Part shown: piece after piece, positions 33,681 through 45,264 of the stretch
How positions within the stretch are numbered: position 1 is the first letter of the stretch
Layout of the letters: every line of letters begins with the position of its first letter
Source of the DNA: Arabidopsis thaliana
Lineage: Eukaryota; Streptophyta; Magnoliopsida; Brassicales; Brassicaceae
Length of the DNA: 64,000 nt
NCBI RefSeq assembly: GCF_000001735.4
Contig: NC_003076.8
Span: forward strand, 20,339,835 to 20,403,834
Direction of reading: 5' to 3'
The notes under the pieces: generated by a model
Told to the model about the DNA's origin: nothing
The model's database searches: none
The model's input: the letters and a program-made list of their open reading frames with translations, nothing else
Translations under genes and position numbers: made by a program

Positions 33681-36234
33681 ATGAGATCAATTTGTTCATT
33701 TGTTGAAAACACCAAAAAAATGCACTGCGTCTCACATATTCTCTCTCTGGGGCATTTAATCAAACACCTTCCATGCACCAAATCGCACACATTTCTTCGG
33801 AGGAGATTTCACTACAAAGCCCTCTCTAATGCCACCGTAAGCACAACAGCTTCATGTTTCAAAACTCTCAGTTCTAGCCAACAGGACCAAATCCATCTCT
33901 ACGTTGATACACTTCTCCAATGGAACCAGGTCTCTCTCTATCTCTCGACCCTTTTGCTAGATAAACATGTTGGAACTTTGGAATTATTCGTGGGCATTAT
34001 TTGTTTGAAAAGATTCGTGAATTTCTAATCAAATTGAAAGCTTTAGAATCCAATTTTGGGTTTAATGGTTGGTTTAAGCTTGTTGCCCACCAAGTATTTG
34101 TTATAAGTCCTTACTGGGTCAAAGCATGATAAGTCGAATGCTTTTACCTGCACAATGAAAAAAATTCAATCTTGTTGTCCCTTTTTTGGCGCACTTCACT
34201 TTAACATCTGAGTGTTTGGTTTGTTATATATTCCTACCTCAAACTCAAACTGATGTTACTCAATTGAAATCACTGGTGAATGTCTATGTTACCAGTGGGT
34301 TTAAAGTATGTTTTTGCTTGGGAATTCTATGTGAGTTTGAGTAGGCCTTGTGATTTATGTGCAGAAAATGAACCTTACAGCAACTAAAGAAGCTGATGAA
34401 GTAATGGAGAGGCATATCGAAGATTCTCTTGCGATATTGCCTCCTATAAAGACTTGTTACAACTTACATTCCAGTGATTTGTTTGATCACATCAATTTAA
34501 TCGATGTTGGAAGCGGGGCTGGTCTTCCTGGGTTGGTTCTAGCCATTGCATGCCCAGGTGCTCTTTAATTACATATATGATTATGCAAATTTTGTCAGAT
34601 TTGCTTGTTATGGTATTCCAGATTATTAAAAATGCCAAGTTCTTTTGTTCAGATTGGAGAGTTACTCTACTGGAGTCTATAAATAAGCGATGTGTTTTCT
34701 TGGAGCACGTTGTGAATGTTACCGGGCTTACAAATGTTACAATCGTTAGGGGCAGAGCAGAGGTACAGTTTTAGCCCCTTTTTTTCTTTAATTTTTGTGA
34801 TGAGTTTGTGCTATAAGCATAAGTAGGTTCACTTTTTAGTTGACTTGTCTACTATCTATGGGTAACTAGATGCAGTTTCTTACATTCTGAAATAACTGAT
34901 TTTTTTTTGTTTTTTTTTTTGTTTCAAAGCTAAGAACTTAACTTAATACTCCAAATGCATGAAATAGTTAGAGAGTTTCCTGAGATTAGAATCGGTTTCC
35001 ATTAAATCTATGGATTAGACTGTATAATTAGAGTATATTAGATGATGGTATTTATATAAAGCTTCTGTTGGAAACTATGATTCGTGATTTGGAAAAACTT
35101 TTCCTAATTCTGGAATTGCTATAAATATCTCTCCCCTTAGCTGTGATCCTGTTTGTGTAATGTTGTAATGACATTAATAGCCAGTAAGGTGATTCTAAAT
35201 TACATTGTCCTACTTTTGTTATAGAACAGAGTTGTGGGCACGATGTTATGTACAGAGAGAAGTTTGATGTGGCTATTGCAAGAGCTGTCGCGGAGATGAG
35301 AGTCTTAGGTATTATTTACAAGTTTCAAGTAGGGTAGTGCAAGAAACAAAGTTGCTTATTAGTTAGTGTTCAAAGTGGATCTGAGTTGTTTGTTATGAAT
35401 TTTCAGCTGAATATTGTCTTCCTCTGGTTCGGATTGGTGGATTGTTTGTAGCTGCTAAGGGTCATGACCCAAAGGTACGAGTTCTCATTTGACACTTTGT
35501 TTTTGATTAATATATGATGTTAGTGAATATTAATTTTTCCATTGGGAGATTTGCTTCTTGCTACTTCATGTAATGACTGTATACAAATTTTTGAATTCTG
35601 GCTTCCGTTCTTTAAAACCTTAATGTTTCATGAATTTGTCAAAAACAGGAGGAAGTTCAAAATGCAGAAAATGCTGTTCGCTTGTTGGGTGGTTCAATAC
35701 TACAAATTAGTCCAGGTGTGTTTTCTTTGGGCCTGTATATATGTTCAGAAGTTTATCAGAAGACACTTACACGTCTCGCATTATACCATAGCAAGGACTA
35801 AAAATGTTTTTGAACTTTATTGAAAGCGAACGTTATAACAATACTACTGAAGATGATACATCTCTTGCTAAGTTGGGAAATGTTTGGTTTTCATATGCCA
35901 AAATATCACAAAATTTTATTCATAATGTTGGAGCTAAATAGAAAAGATGTAATTGTGGGCTGAGTTAGTGGAAATAAGGTAGAAAAGTGTGGTAAAATTT
36001 TGGTACCACCAGGAAACCTGCTAGGTAACTATGGATAAACGGATTTATTACTCGTTTATGGCTTTCAATAATCAAAATCTGCAAATATACATTAATTTTG
36101 TTGTGTCACAATATGATGCAGTGGATTCACATAGCCCATACGGACAGCGGACAACGGTTGTTTGTCGTAAAGATCATTCCACCCCACAAAAATATCCACG
36201 TGAAGCAGGTACTCCTGCTAAATTACCGTTGTAA
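33681..36234 (+). CDS. RsmG/GidB-type 16S rRNA (guanine-N7) methyltransferase, probably plastid
   Basis: Seven exons: 33681-33929, 34365-34557, 34653-34762, 35230-35308, 35407-35474, 35649-35715 and 36122-36234; 292 residues, or 279 from the in-frame ATG at 33720. The N terminus is basic and hydroxylated, like a transit peptide. The bacterial RsmG layout is intact: [20 protein letters not shown], the S-adenosylmethionine loop [10 protein letters not shown] (130-139), [31 protein letters not shown], and the C-terminal end [19 protein letters not shown]. Bacterial RsmG makes m7G527 in the 16S rRNA 530 loop; a plastid ribosome target is the natural inference. The acceptor at 35229 restores the frame; the upstream AG at 35224 would not. 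Confidence 0.92.
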
Positions 36235-36294
36235 ATAATGTCCAAACCCTTCCATGTAACATTGATCTGTAAGAGATTGAAAAGAATATTATAT

Positions 36295-37150
36295 CACTTC
36301 TCTTGGAGTTCACTTTGAATATTTTTTATAATTAGTATTGATTCTTTTCATATTACGATGATGCCATCTGTTGAAACATAAGTTTATTTTGGACATATTA
36401 AGGAGAATTTTGTTCAACTTCAAAGAACAAGTTATATGTGACCTTAGATCTAGTACGGGAAAGTAGCTTGTCACAAGTCCTCATTGAATTTTTTCCTCGA
36501 TACTTTGATTCTCTGGTCAGAAGATCCCATGTATGCTTACCAATTGGATACTTCAACCGCATTGATTACATCATCGTGGGTGTTTGTGATGGACTATAGG
36601 CATTTAAAATGGGTAGTTCGCTATATTTTGAACAATTTTGAACATCCAGTTCTGTGAGACAGAATAGAGGAGTGTTCCATCACTTGATAAGGCTTAACCT
36701 GAAACCGCGTCTACATGGTGAACAATGAAGCCTTTGACTTGGTTTTTAAGGCATTAAACACTTTGCTAAACGGTCACTAATCTTTGGCATCATAGCCAAA
36801 TGCATGTACTTTATACCACCCGCTTTTTCTTCAACGACGACGTCATTGATCTTCCACACACATATCTTTTGATCTTGGTGCGCTGGGAAGAGCTTCTCAG
36901 CCTAGATTACCCAAGATTTCACTGCTTCTGTTCCTCCTCCTCCTTCTCCTTTTATTATGTCGCCACTGCTTGATACTTCTGATAGTGTTTCAAACGTGCT
37001 TGCATTCCACAATCTGAAAACTCTGTCGTTGGAGCCTGTGTAAAGTCTCCATTCTGCAAGGGTTAGAGATGAAATGTAGGAGGATAAATGACCAACAAGA
37101 GTGGCGATTTTTGAAAGGCAAAAAAAAAAAAAACAAGAGTGCCAATACAT
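36295..37150 (-). pseudogene. Truncated duplicate of the neighbouring WD40 gene, plus a piece of the DUF3444 gene 3' flank
   Basis: 36478-37150 aligns through many short identities with 43225-43890 of the intact WD40 gene (for example AACCGCGTCTACATGGTGAA and TTAGAGATGAAATGTAGGA), in the same orientation. 36297-36415 aligns with 41238-41425, the 3' flank of the DUF3444 gene. The roughly 1.8 kb between those parent segments is missing, so the C-terminal repeats of the WD40 copy are gone, and the remaining frame is broken several times. The right end is disturbed by an A-run with a repeated CAAGAGTG. A decayed segmental duplicate of the convergent DUF3444/WD40 pair. Confidence 0.88.
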
Positions 37151-37859
37151 TGGTCATTTGGATGAATCGATAGATGGAAGAGATTACTAAAATCGTAAAG
37201 AAAAATAAGAAAATAACAATATATTTAAAACACAAGAGAGATTGATAGGCGATTTGAAAATCTAAATATATACTTGTTTACAAATCCTAGTTCATATAAT
37301 GGAATCAAAATATTTTTTTTTTCTTTTTTTTTTATAATGTGATCATATTTACATCACATGCAACTAAAAAGTCTTTTACGAATTTTGGCGCGTTTTTAAC
37401 GAACAAGCCATCGACCTAATTATATCATCATTTATTACAGTTTTGTCGATTTGACATTTGGTTCTAATTCACAAATTTTCAAATTTGGAAATTTAACCAA
37501 TCTTTGGCATTTCTATGTTATGACTCCTTTGTGTTTGTTAGAATAAATTTTAGAGGTATAATGAGATCTTAGGATCTTACAAACGATCTTTTTGAAATTC
37601 ATTTGTTTTTCCAGCTTCTTAATTATCAACGGATTTTTGCGCATAAACTATATTTGATTTTACTATGCAACTATTTTAAAGCAAAATACTCTATAACGAT
37701 TTGAATGTGCCACAACTTTCATGTGCAACCCGTCAATTCGTTATTACAATATTTTTAGATTTAGCATGCATAATTTGTTTAGGTAGTAGTTAGTTATTTT
37801 TATATGCATGTGAACATCTCTCTTTTTTTGTGCACCAACTTTTCTTATTCAAACTAGAA

Positions 37860-38300
37860 AGATACATCAGAATTGAGCATATTAGGACAAACCCGAATAG
37901 CAGGCTTAAAACATAAAGCCCAAGAGCTAACAGAAATAAAACATAGAGACACAAGCTTGAACAAGGTTGATAGGGTACCAAGAAGAACGTCGAAACAAAC
38001 TAACATGAACATTGTCTTGCTTGAAAACGCATTCAACACACAATCATCAATTGGTAAGAAGATAGTCACCAAACAATGTGACGTTAAGACGAGTATTAAC
38101 CAGCAGAGGTGGTTCTAGGTTGGAAGCAAACATGAGCTGTCTCAACCGCATGCAATGATAAACCGGAGAAGTACCCGGTGATCAAACTTCGCCGCAACTG
38201 GGCGGAATCCGAACCAAGAAAAGTAGTTCTAGATCGGAAGTAAACAGACCCTGCCACAGATGCAGAATTTGTTACACTAGGGTTCGTTAAGAGTAGAGAT
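37860..38300 (-). mobile_element. Unclassified interspersed element remnant
   Basis: A block of distinct composition with no domain. It shares a diverged string (ACAAGCTTGAACAAGGTTGA, and AAGCCCAAGAG) with 56795-56880, so it probably belongs to a dispersed family, perhaps the 3' part of a non-LTR element. Family not identified; ends not defined. Confidence 0.35.
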
Positions 38301-38509
38301 AATTTGGTTACCTTTTAGAGATTAGAAAAAAGAGTTTTTGTTCAAAGTATTTTTTTTCTTGAAACAAAGAGAGAAGTAAAAACAGTAATTAAAAAATATT
38401 CTTTTATGGAAATAATTTTATATTAGACAACAAGTGTTTTGACTGAAGGAAAAACATAACAGAGAATATAAAATTTGTGAATAAAATTTCTTTTACCAAA
38501 AAAAATAAA

Positions 38510-38670
38510 ATAAATAAAATTTGTGAATACAACATGTTCATGAAATATATACCATAAAAATTTGTGAATATATACCATAAAAATTAATGAAATATATACC
38601 ATAAATGAAATATATTTCATGTACAGAAATTATTGAAAGATATACCATAAAAATTTATATGCATGTATTA
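38510..38670. repeat. Degenerate AT minisatellite
   Basis: About four copies of a unit near 23-30 bases with the core ATATACCATAAAAATT; longer variants are interrupted by GAAATATATTTCAT. Confidence 0.7.
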
Positions 38671-38729
38671 ATTCTCAATACAACATGTTCATCGTTAGCC
38701 TATAAATTTTATCTCTTGAAGTTCTTACT

Positions 38730-39603
38730 TCAATGTTAAAGAAGAAGAAGAAGATAAAATTGTTCTTTCTCCGATAATCACCCACAAGTCTGAAGCTGTT
38801 CTACCTCACTCTAAACGCAGAGGTATGATTACAGAAATCTGCTTTGATATATAGCTCGTGTTATTTAGTTTGATTAGTTTGATTGGAGGATTCTTGTCTG
38901 GATTTTGGTGGGATATATATCAGATATTAGGGAACTTTTTCTTTGGTCTCTATTCTATGCTTGGGGCATAAGAAATGACATCATACTATGCATTTTATGA
39001 ATGAATAATAAGCTTGTGATTAGAACTATTTGTGTTTGTAGATGTTTGTTAGATTCCATTTAATAAGCATCGTGATCCTAAAATTTAGCAAAAGATCTTT
39101 TTGAAACCAAATCTTTTTTTCAACGGAATTCACCGGCAAACTCTAATTTCAATTTATTATGCAATGAACTTGATTTCGCTCGCAAATTCTGATTGGATCA
39201 TAAAATTTGTAACAAAACTTCACGGGCAAACCATCTATTATTACTGCAGTTTTACATGAGTTAATTGTTTTAAGAGTATTTATTTCTCTTAACAAGTTTG
39301 ATGCATTCCTTATCTAAGATTTCAAGATCTAAGGGAAACAATACTTGAGGAACACTATCTTAGGATCTTAAAATCTCAATTCTCAACCTTGATATTAAAC
39401 GAACTTTGGCCTGAAAACTAACTATTCAAATATTTCTTTCCATCACTTATGTTTTCATAGATTTGGAATGTTATTTATCTAAGCTGTGTTTACCGGATAA
39501 AGTTGGTATAAATGCTTCAAAGATATATTTGAATGATGAAAGGTATTCTTGGTGCAAAAGGTTTCCCTATTTCCACTTTCTGATCAATCTTTTTCTTTTG
39601 CAG
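38730..39603 (+). other. Leader exon and leader intron of the DUF3444 gene
   Basis: A candidate leader exon ends at 38822 (GCAGAG|GTATGA), and a 781-base intron ends in TCTTTTGCAG at 39603. An open frame starting at 39463 lies in this intron and is not expected to be translated. Confidence 0.5.
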
Positions 39604-39654
39604 GATCAAAACCAAGAGTCACTAAAAGAAATTGTGTGCTATTTTAGCGAAGAG

Positions 39655-41202
39655 ATGACGCAAATGGACGCATCAAGGAAAGAGAGCATCCAAGAAGAAG
39701 CACGAAGAGCGAAAGCAGTTGCTGTGGAGAAGTATAATGCGGGTGATCTTGTTGGAGCCAAAGAATTTGCTGTCAAGGCACACAGTCTTGATACAGAACT
39801 TGGTGGTCTTCGCTGTCTCAATACAATTCTTGATGTGCATATGGCTTATGAGAAGAAAATCAATGGTGAAGGTAATTGGTATACTGTTTTATCGGCAGAC
39901 CCAACTGAGGATCTTGGAACCATCTCGGTACGTTATAAAAAATTAGTTAGGAACATGATCTATGACCGTGACGACTCTGTTGGTGGGGTTGATGAAACAC
40001 AAAAGATATTGGTTGATGCATGGCGCTACTTGAGCAAAGAAAAGTTGGAGCAGGCCAAGGCACGCAAAGTAATTCCACCTTCACGAAGATGTGTTAGGTT
40101 TAATTATGTTGAAACTCCATTGAATGCTTCAGGTCCTGTAAACCAATCAAGTAGCATTAGCGCAGGAGAAAGCAAAAGAAAGGGACCTCCATCAACAGAT
40201 CAGTTTCATGTTCACGAGTTAACAAGAATCGACAACGACGCAGGGATCAGACATGATAGTCTTGAGCTTATGCCAAATATGCTTGGAAGTGATTTGGTTG
40301 ATAAGGCTCCAAGTATGATCAAACTGAGGATTAAAAGGTCTGGTTCTTCTTCTCTAGACTCAAAGAAGTACGATGCAGCGAAAAGAGTAAAGATTAATGA
40401 AACCAAGAACACTACTCATATGGTGAATGAGGATGAGTATAATGTGGTGGTAATGAGTGTGCCGGATGCTGATTACTACAACTTCGACAAGGATCGGACT
40501 CTAGCTTCGTTTGGAGAAAACCAGGTATGGGCTGCTTACGATGATTACGGAATGCCTCGGTGGTATGCATTGGTCCATAAGATTGTCTCTCAAGAACCGT
40601 TCGAGTTGTGTATTTCTTGGCTTGATGGCAAGAATAAGGGATATACGGGTTCAATGAAGAAGTGGATTGATTCAGGGTATTACAAGACGAGTGGGTGCTT
40701 CACAATCGGGAAACGTAACAGCAACAATTCTCTCAACTCATTCTCACATAGAGTCCAATGAACAATAGGTGAGAAAGGATTGGTGTACATATATCCCCGA
40801 AAAGGAAACGTTTGGGCTCTTTATGCAAATTGGTCACCATCTTGGGATATTTCAACTTCAGTAGAAGAAATGAACAAGTATGATATGGTAGAAGTGCTTC
40901 AAGATTTCGATGAAGAAAGAGGTGTGACAGTTGTACCGCTAGTTAAAGTCCCAGGATTCAAAACTGTGTTTCGTCGCCGTTCGAATCCGAGGACATACCC
41001 AAGGAAAGAACTGTTCAGGTTCTCGCATCAAGTTGCTTATCAATTACTTACAAGTAAAAAATGTAAGAATGCTCCTACAGATTGCTTGGAGCTTGATCCA
41101 GCATCTTTGACACATGAGCTTCTCAAAGTTCTCACTGAGGAGGATGAGAGAATTGGAATAAACAAAGAGGAGGAAGCTGATTTGGTTAGTGGAAACTATT
41201 AA
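39655..41202 (+). pseudogene. J-protein-like / DUF3444 gene with an in-frame stop
   Basis: The open frame runs 39655-40761 (368 residues, MTQMDASRKESIQEEARRAK). It has the family layout: an N-terminal EKYNAGDLVGAKEFAVKAHS helix block, a J-like segment (WYTVLSADPTED then YKKLVRNMIYD), a basic linker, and then DUF3444 (FGENQVWAAYDDYGMPRWYA). The invariant HPD of J domains is absent. TGA at 40759-40761 falls inside DUF3444, just after FSHRVQ; the same frame continues without another stop to TAA at 41200-41202, reading TIGEKGLVYIYPRKGNVWAL and ending EEADLVSGNY. A single nonsense change therefore splits an otherwise well-kept 515-codon frame. It is either a young pseudogene or a shortened protein lacking half the domain. 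Confidence 0.85.
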
Positions 41203-41209
41203 CAATGTT

Positions 41210-42785
41210 ACAATGTATTATGCAGCAATATGTAACACTTTTCTTGGAGGTTACTTTCAGTCCGTGTAATTTATAACTAAGGTATTTTGAAGAGTCCATA
41301 GAAGCATGGCCTAGGAATAAATAAGTAAATCCTTTTTTTATAATTTGTTTATTCAATATCCTCGTTCTTCTCATATTATTACGATGATGTTATCTGTTGA
41401 AACTTAAGTTGATTTTGGACAGATTAATAAGAGAGAATTAAAAAAACAAAAATTGCCATACAACTTAATTACAATTTCATGACCTATGTAACATATCTAC
41501 ACATAAAGCTCAAAGTATGCACTAAAGCTTAGGATCAACATGCTACTAACTTTGATTTATTATTTTAATCAATAGGTTTTGGTTCTCTATCATTCTTCGG
41601 TTGTATATCCTATATAATTGTCGCTGGCAATTAGTAACATAATTTGTTCTAATTTTGAGCAATTAGAAAAATGTTAGTGCAAGCCAGCACATTATTCAAG
41701 TCTCTAATCTCTTTGTGACTGCTCTACTTGTATCCATACGAAGAAAAACGATGTTTTATCTAGAGGTCAAGTTACCAATGATAATCTTGGAAATGTTGAT
41801 AATGAGTTGGATACCTAACTTATCCATTTCTAATTTATTTGTTTTATGTCAAAATTTAGAGAATCCTAAAAGAAGACACAATGTGAACAAAAGGAGAGTA
41901 GGTTATAGTCACATTATATTGTATGACATCATTTTCCCACAATCTATACTTTCTTTACTACGTTTTATTCCTTTCCTGCTCGTGTGGCCTCCAATTGTCT
42001 ATCTTGTGTTTAATAAACGTTTTTGTCTTTTTAGTTGAAATCGTCAGGTATTTGAATTATGGTATCCGATACAAAATCTAGTTTCTTATACCCGTATATG
42101 ATGTTATAAAATAGAGATCACGTACACTTCGGGTCATTGTTTTGGTCATTTTGCATGCATGCATGTTGTGTACGATCATGTATTTTACGAGCCGTAAAGT
42201 GAAATAAAACTTCACATTTAATACGCAATTTCCAATATGGGTAGTAATTTATCAACCTAAAACGAAAAAGCTTGAGTTTTCTACTTTTTAGCCTCATATG
42301 GGTGGGTGCATGTTCCACAACCACAAGGAACGAATAACAATAACAGATTTTTTATATGTAAACTCTACTACTTTTGTCTAAAGCAAATTCCATAAAGAGA
42401 TGGCTTTTACCCTTAATTATTCTTTAAAATACTTTTGAATGAAATAATACAAGATTAGACAAACTACTTGTCTTCCTTTATGTATATTTTATACGCTATT
42501 TGCTCCAATAGAATATATTTCTTTAACAAAGATGTTACCTACTTGGTTTTAATAGATTATATTGATACCAAATTGTCCGCAATTGTATTGTCCGAAATTG
42601 GACAAAAAAAACAGGGGAATGGCAATATTATGATGTGATAGAAGCCCTCTTCTTCTATCCAACGAACATAGTACATCACATATTACACACTCATTCACAT
42701 ATTATCCCAAAAGATGAACTCATATACAAAAACTCATAAACTCATCAATATAGGAAAGAAAACAATCCAAATGAAATAATTAAGT
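41210..42785. other. Spacer between the convergent DUF3444 and WD40 genes
   Basis: 3' ends of both genes. A coding-like scrap at 41700-41820 (one frame ends SRGQVTNDNLGNVDNELDT then a stop) has no recognised relative. The rest is AT-rich. Confidence 0.45.
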
Positions 42786-42795
42786 AACTCTTTTA

Positions 42796-43962
42796 TTAGG
42801 CCGGCACCAAAACCTGCCAAACCTTAACTTGAGAGTCTAGTCCTCCACTATAAATATGATAAGAAGCCTCATCTGCTTTACGCGAATCACGAAATGCCCC
42901 TGTCAAGCACTTAACCGGTCCTAAATGTCCCTCTAACATAGCCAAGCATGAATAATCCTTGGCTGAACATTTCCACAACCTCACTGTCTTATCTGCTGAG
43001 CCACTACAAAGTATGTCCGAAACAACCGCGAGGCATAGAACAGACTCTGTGTGACCTCTAAGCATTCCAACAACTACAATGTCTCCACCATCGTCACGTT
43101 CCCACACCAATATCGATCCATCAGATCCACCGGAATGCAAAAGAGAGCCATTAGTACCGCTCAATGCCAATGCGTTAATACCTGAATTATGTTCTGACAA
43201 TATTGCAACTAAAGAATGTTTCCTCTTCTTCTTTACATTCTCTTCATTGATGTTCTTCCTCCACACTTTGATTCTTTGGTCAGAAGATCCTGTATATATA
43301 TCACCATTTTCGGATAATGCAACCGCATTGATTGCATCATCGTGGGCGTTTGTGAATGACTCTAGGCATTTAAAATCGGTGGTTCGCCAGATTTTAAGCG
43401 TCCTGTCCCATGAGACAGAGTAGAGTAGTGTTCCATCTCTTGATAAGGCTAAACCCGAAACCGCGTCTACATGGTGAACCCATGAAGCTTTCTTATGCCT
43501 CCTTATTTCAACTTGGTTCTTTGGCATCAAACACTTTGCAAAACGATCGCTAATCGTTGGCATCGTCGCTAAATGCATGTACTTTTTACCACCCACGTCT
43601 TCTTCAACGACGTCGTTTATCTTCCACACACGTATCTTATGATCTTGGTGTGCTGTAAAGAGTTTATCAGCCAAGATTACCAAAGATTTCACTGCTCCTC
43701 CACCTCCTCTCTCCCCTGTTATTACATCGCCGTTGCTTGATGCTTCGGCTAATGTTTCCAACGTGTTTGCATTCCATAATCTAACAACCCCGTCGTTGGA
43801 GCCTGTGTAAAGTCTCTTTCCTGCAAGAGTTAGAGATGAAATGTAGGATGCTGTGTGACATACAAGAGTGGCAATACATTGATGAAGTGGTTGAGAAGAA
43901 GATGTTAGATGATCTTCTTGAGAAAAATCTGGTTCTTCTTCGGATTCTTGAAATTGTATCAT
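42796..43962 (-). CDS. WD40-repeat protein, single exon
   Basis: 388 residues, uninterrupted, ATG at 43962-43960. After about 30 polar residues come seven WD40 blades, with repeats such as GKRLYTGSNDGVVRLWNANT, ADKLFTAHQDHKIRVWKIND, GTLLYSVSWDRTLKIWRTTD, GDIYTGSSDQRIKVWRKNIN, SGGSDGSILVWERDDGG, CSGSADKTVRLWKC and YSGGLDSQVKVWQVLVPA. This belongs to the plant-specific intronless JINGUBANG-like WD40 group by layout (inference). Such propellers serve as protein-interaction platforms; no enzymatic domain is attached. A minus-strand TATA-like sequence lies near 44092-44099. A decayed partial copy lies at 36.5-37.15 kb. Confidence 0.93.
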   Translation of the reverse strand: MIQFQESEEEPDFSQEDHLTSSSQPLHQCIATLVCHTASYISSLTLAGKRLYTGSNDGVVRLWNANTLETLAEASSNGDVITGERGGGGAVKSLVILADKLFTAHQDHKIRVWKINDVVEEDVGGKKYMHLATMPTISDRFAKCLMPKNQVEIRRHKKASWVHHVDAVSGLALSRDGTLLYSVSWDRTLKIWRTTDFKCLESFTNAHDDAINAVALSENGDIYTGSSDQRIKVWRKNINEENVKKKRKHSLVAILSEHNSGINALALSGTNGSLLHSGGSDGSILVWERDDGGDIVVVGMLRGHTESVLCLAVVSDILCSGSADKTVRLWKCSAKDYSCLAMLEGHLGPVKCLTGAFRDSRKADEASYHIYSGGLDSQVKVWQVLVPA

Positions 43963-44569
43963 TTTTGCTTATGAAGGAAGATTGAAACCAATGAGCAAAC
44001 CTTTGGAGATGTAATATAAAGAGAAAAAGATGAAGTTTGGGGGAAAGTAGTCGTGGAAACAACGATTGGCTCCTAGACTTGGACTATTCTAATATATATC
44101 AAATTTGGACTCTTTACGTTGTGAGCAAATCTGACGGAAACGAAAAGAATAATGTGATGGGATGATGAGTAGGATGCAATATATATTTAAAAATGTTATA
44201 TTTATTGACACAATCTTGTTTGGTAGATTTCTTTCTCACAAAAGTGGAGAAAAAAGTTGAAGGATGGCCCTAGATTACTATTTTATTTGCTAAGGTTGGG
44301 ATGTGTTTCATACGTCGTGAGTTATGACAATATTATTGATTTAATGTGTAAAACTTTTACACGAATTAGATGTGTCAAACACTACCAAACCACCGCCAAT
44401 AGAAACAAAATTATTATAAAAAAACGAATAACCCAAATCAAAAATAATGCACCAACTTTATCAAAATAAATGAATAAATAAATAATGTACCAAAATCATG
44501 AAACTGAAAAGTGAAAAGGGATGTAAAGTAGTATAGAAGTCTTCTTTTTTTTTTTTTTTTTTTTTGGAA

Positions 44570-45264
44570 AAATGGATGTAATATTGTGCTTATGTTATGT
44601 CTTCTTCTATAACTAAGCCAACTCCTAGCATTGTTGTTGCATTGTGATTCCAGAGAACAAAGTTCCCTTTTCCATCAAAATTTTCTACCTCAAATGTGCT
44701 TGAGTTGATTACACTCTTAACTCATGGTCTTATATTTCCCTTACCATATATTCCAGTTGAACTAATGCCTTTCAGAACCCTCAGAGATGGACAATGCAAC
44801 AAGAATGCACGGATGATCTCCTCACAAGAGAAATAGTCACAAAACCACAAAACAAAAGATCCCTAAAAGTCAAATAAGATTCTTTACCATTTGATGTCGT
44901 AGTTCTTTCCTTGTTTTCTTTGATTTTTTAAACCTAAAACACTTATGCAAAAAGCTTGTTCAGCCTTATTCAAGGCTCTGATATAAAGTTATATATCGTT
45001 GTTGAATCGATCACTCACACGCAAATTTCTCTTGAACTCGTTTGTAGTTTGCTGAAAGTAAATGCTCGAGTCGACTTTACGAGCTCCCCGCAAAATCTCA
45101 GGTGTATACAAGAGGAAAGAAGAAAAACTAAGAGAAGATACAAGGCTTTTGGAAGAAGGAAGGTATAAAATGAAGCACTTGGTCTATGTTTCTGTTAAGT
45201 TCTCTGTTTCTAGACACTCCAACGGTCAGTTGGGCTGCCTCAACTAACTCGGCCTGGTTCAACA
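44570..45264 (-). mobile_element. Ty1/copia retrotransposon relic: 5' LTR, primer-binding site and start of gag
   Basis: Minus orientation. The LTR spans 45264-45000 (265 bases) with TGTTGAA/TTCAACA inverted ends. After 16 bases comes TATCAGAGCC (near 44974-44983), the copia primer-binding site complementary to initiator tRNA-Met. About 250 bases on, a gag N-terminal block (FEVENFDGKGNFVLW, 44650-44697) appears and then decays. It stops beside a T-run (44546-44567); protease, integrase, reverse transcriptase and the 3' LTR are absent. A broken fossil; age not measurable here, but old by its decay. Confidence 0.7.

Larger units (their letters stand above)
37160..38730. other. Spacer with a possible retroposon remnant and an AT minisatellite
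   Basis: 37160-37850 is AT-rich with nothing recognised. 37860-38300 is GC-richer and non-coding, and shares short strings with the ankyrin-gene intron (separate entry). 38510-38670 is a degenerate tandem repeat. The right end leads into the DUF3444 gene leader. Confidence 0.5.

Noticed and set aside
39463-39603. Alternative N-terminal extension of the DUF3444 gene
   Set aside because: Lies in a leader intron ending in a good acceptor at 39603 and has no similarity to the family start.
44597-44720. Minus-strand protein-like segment considered as a host gene exon
   Set aside because: FEVENFDG..LW is the copia gag start, with primer site and LTR in the right order next to it.
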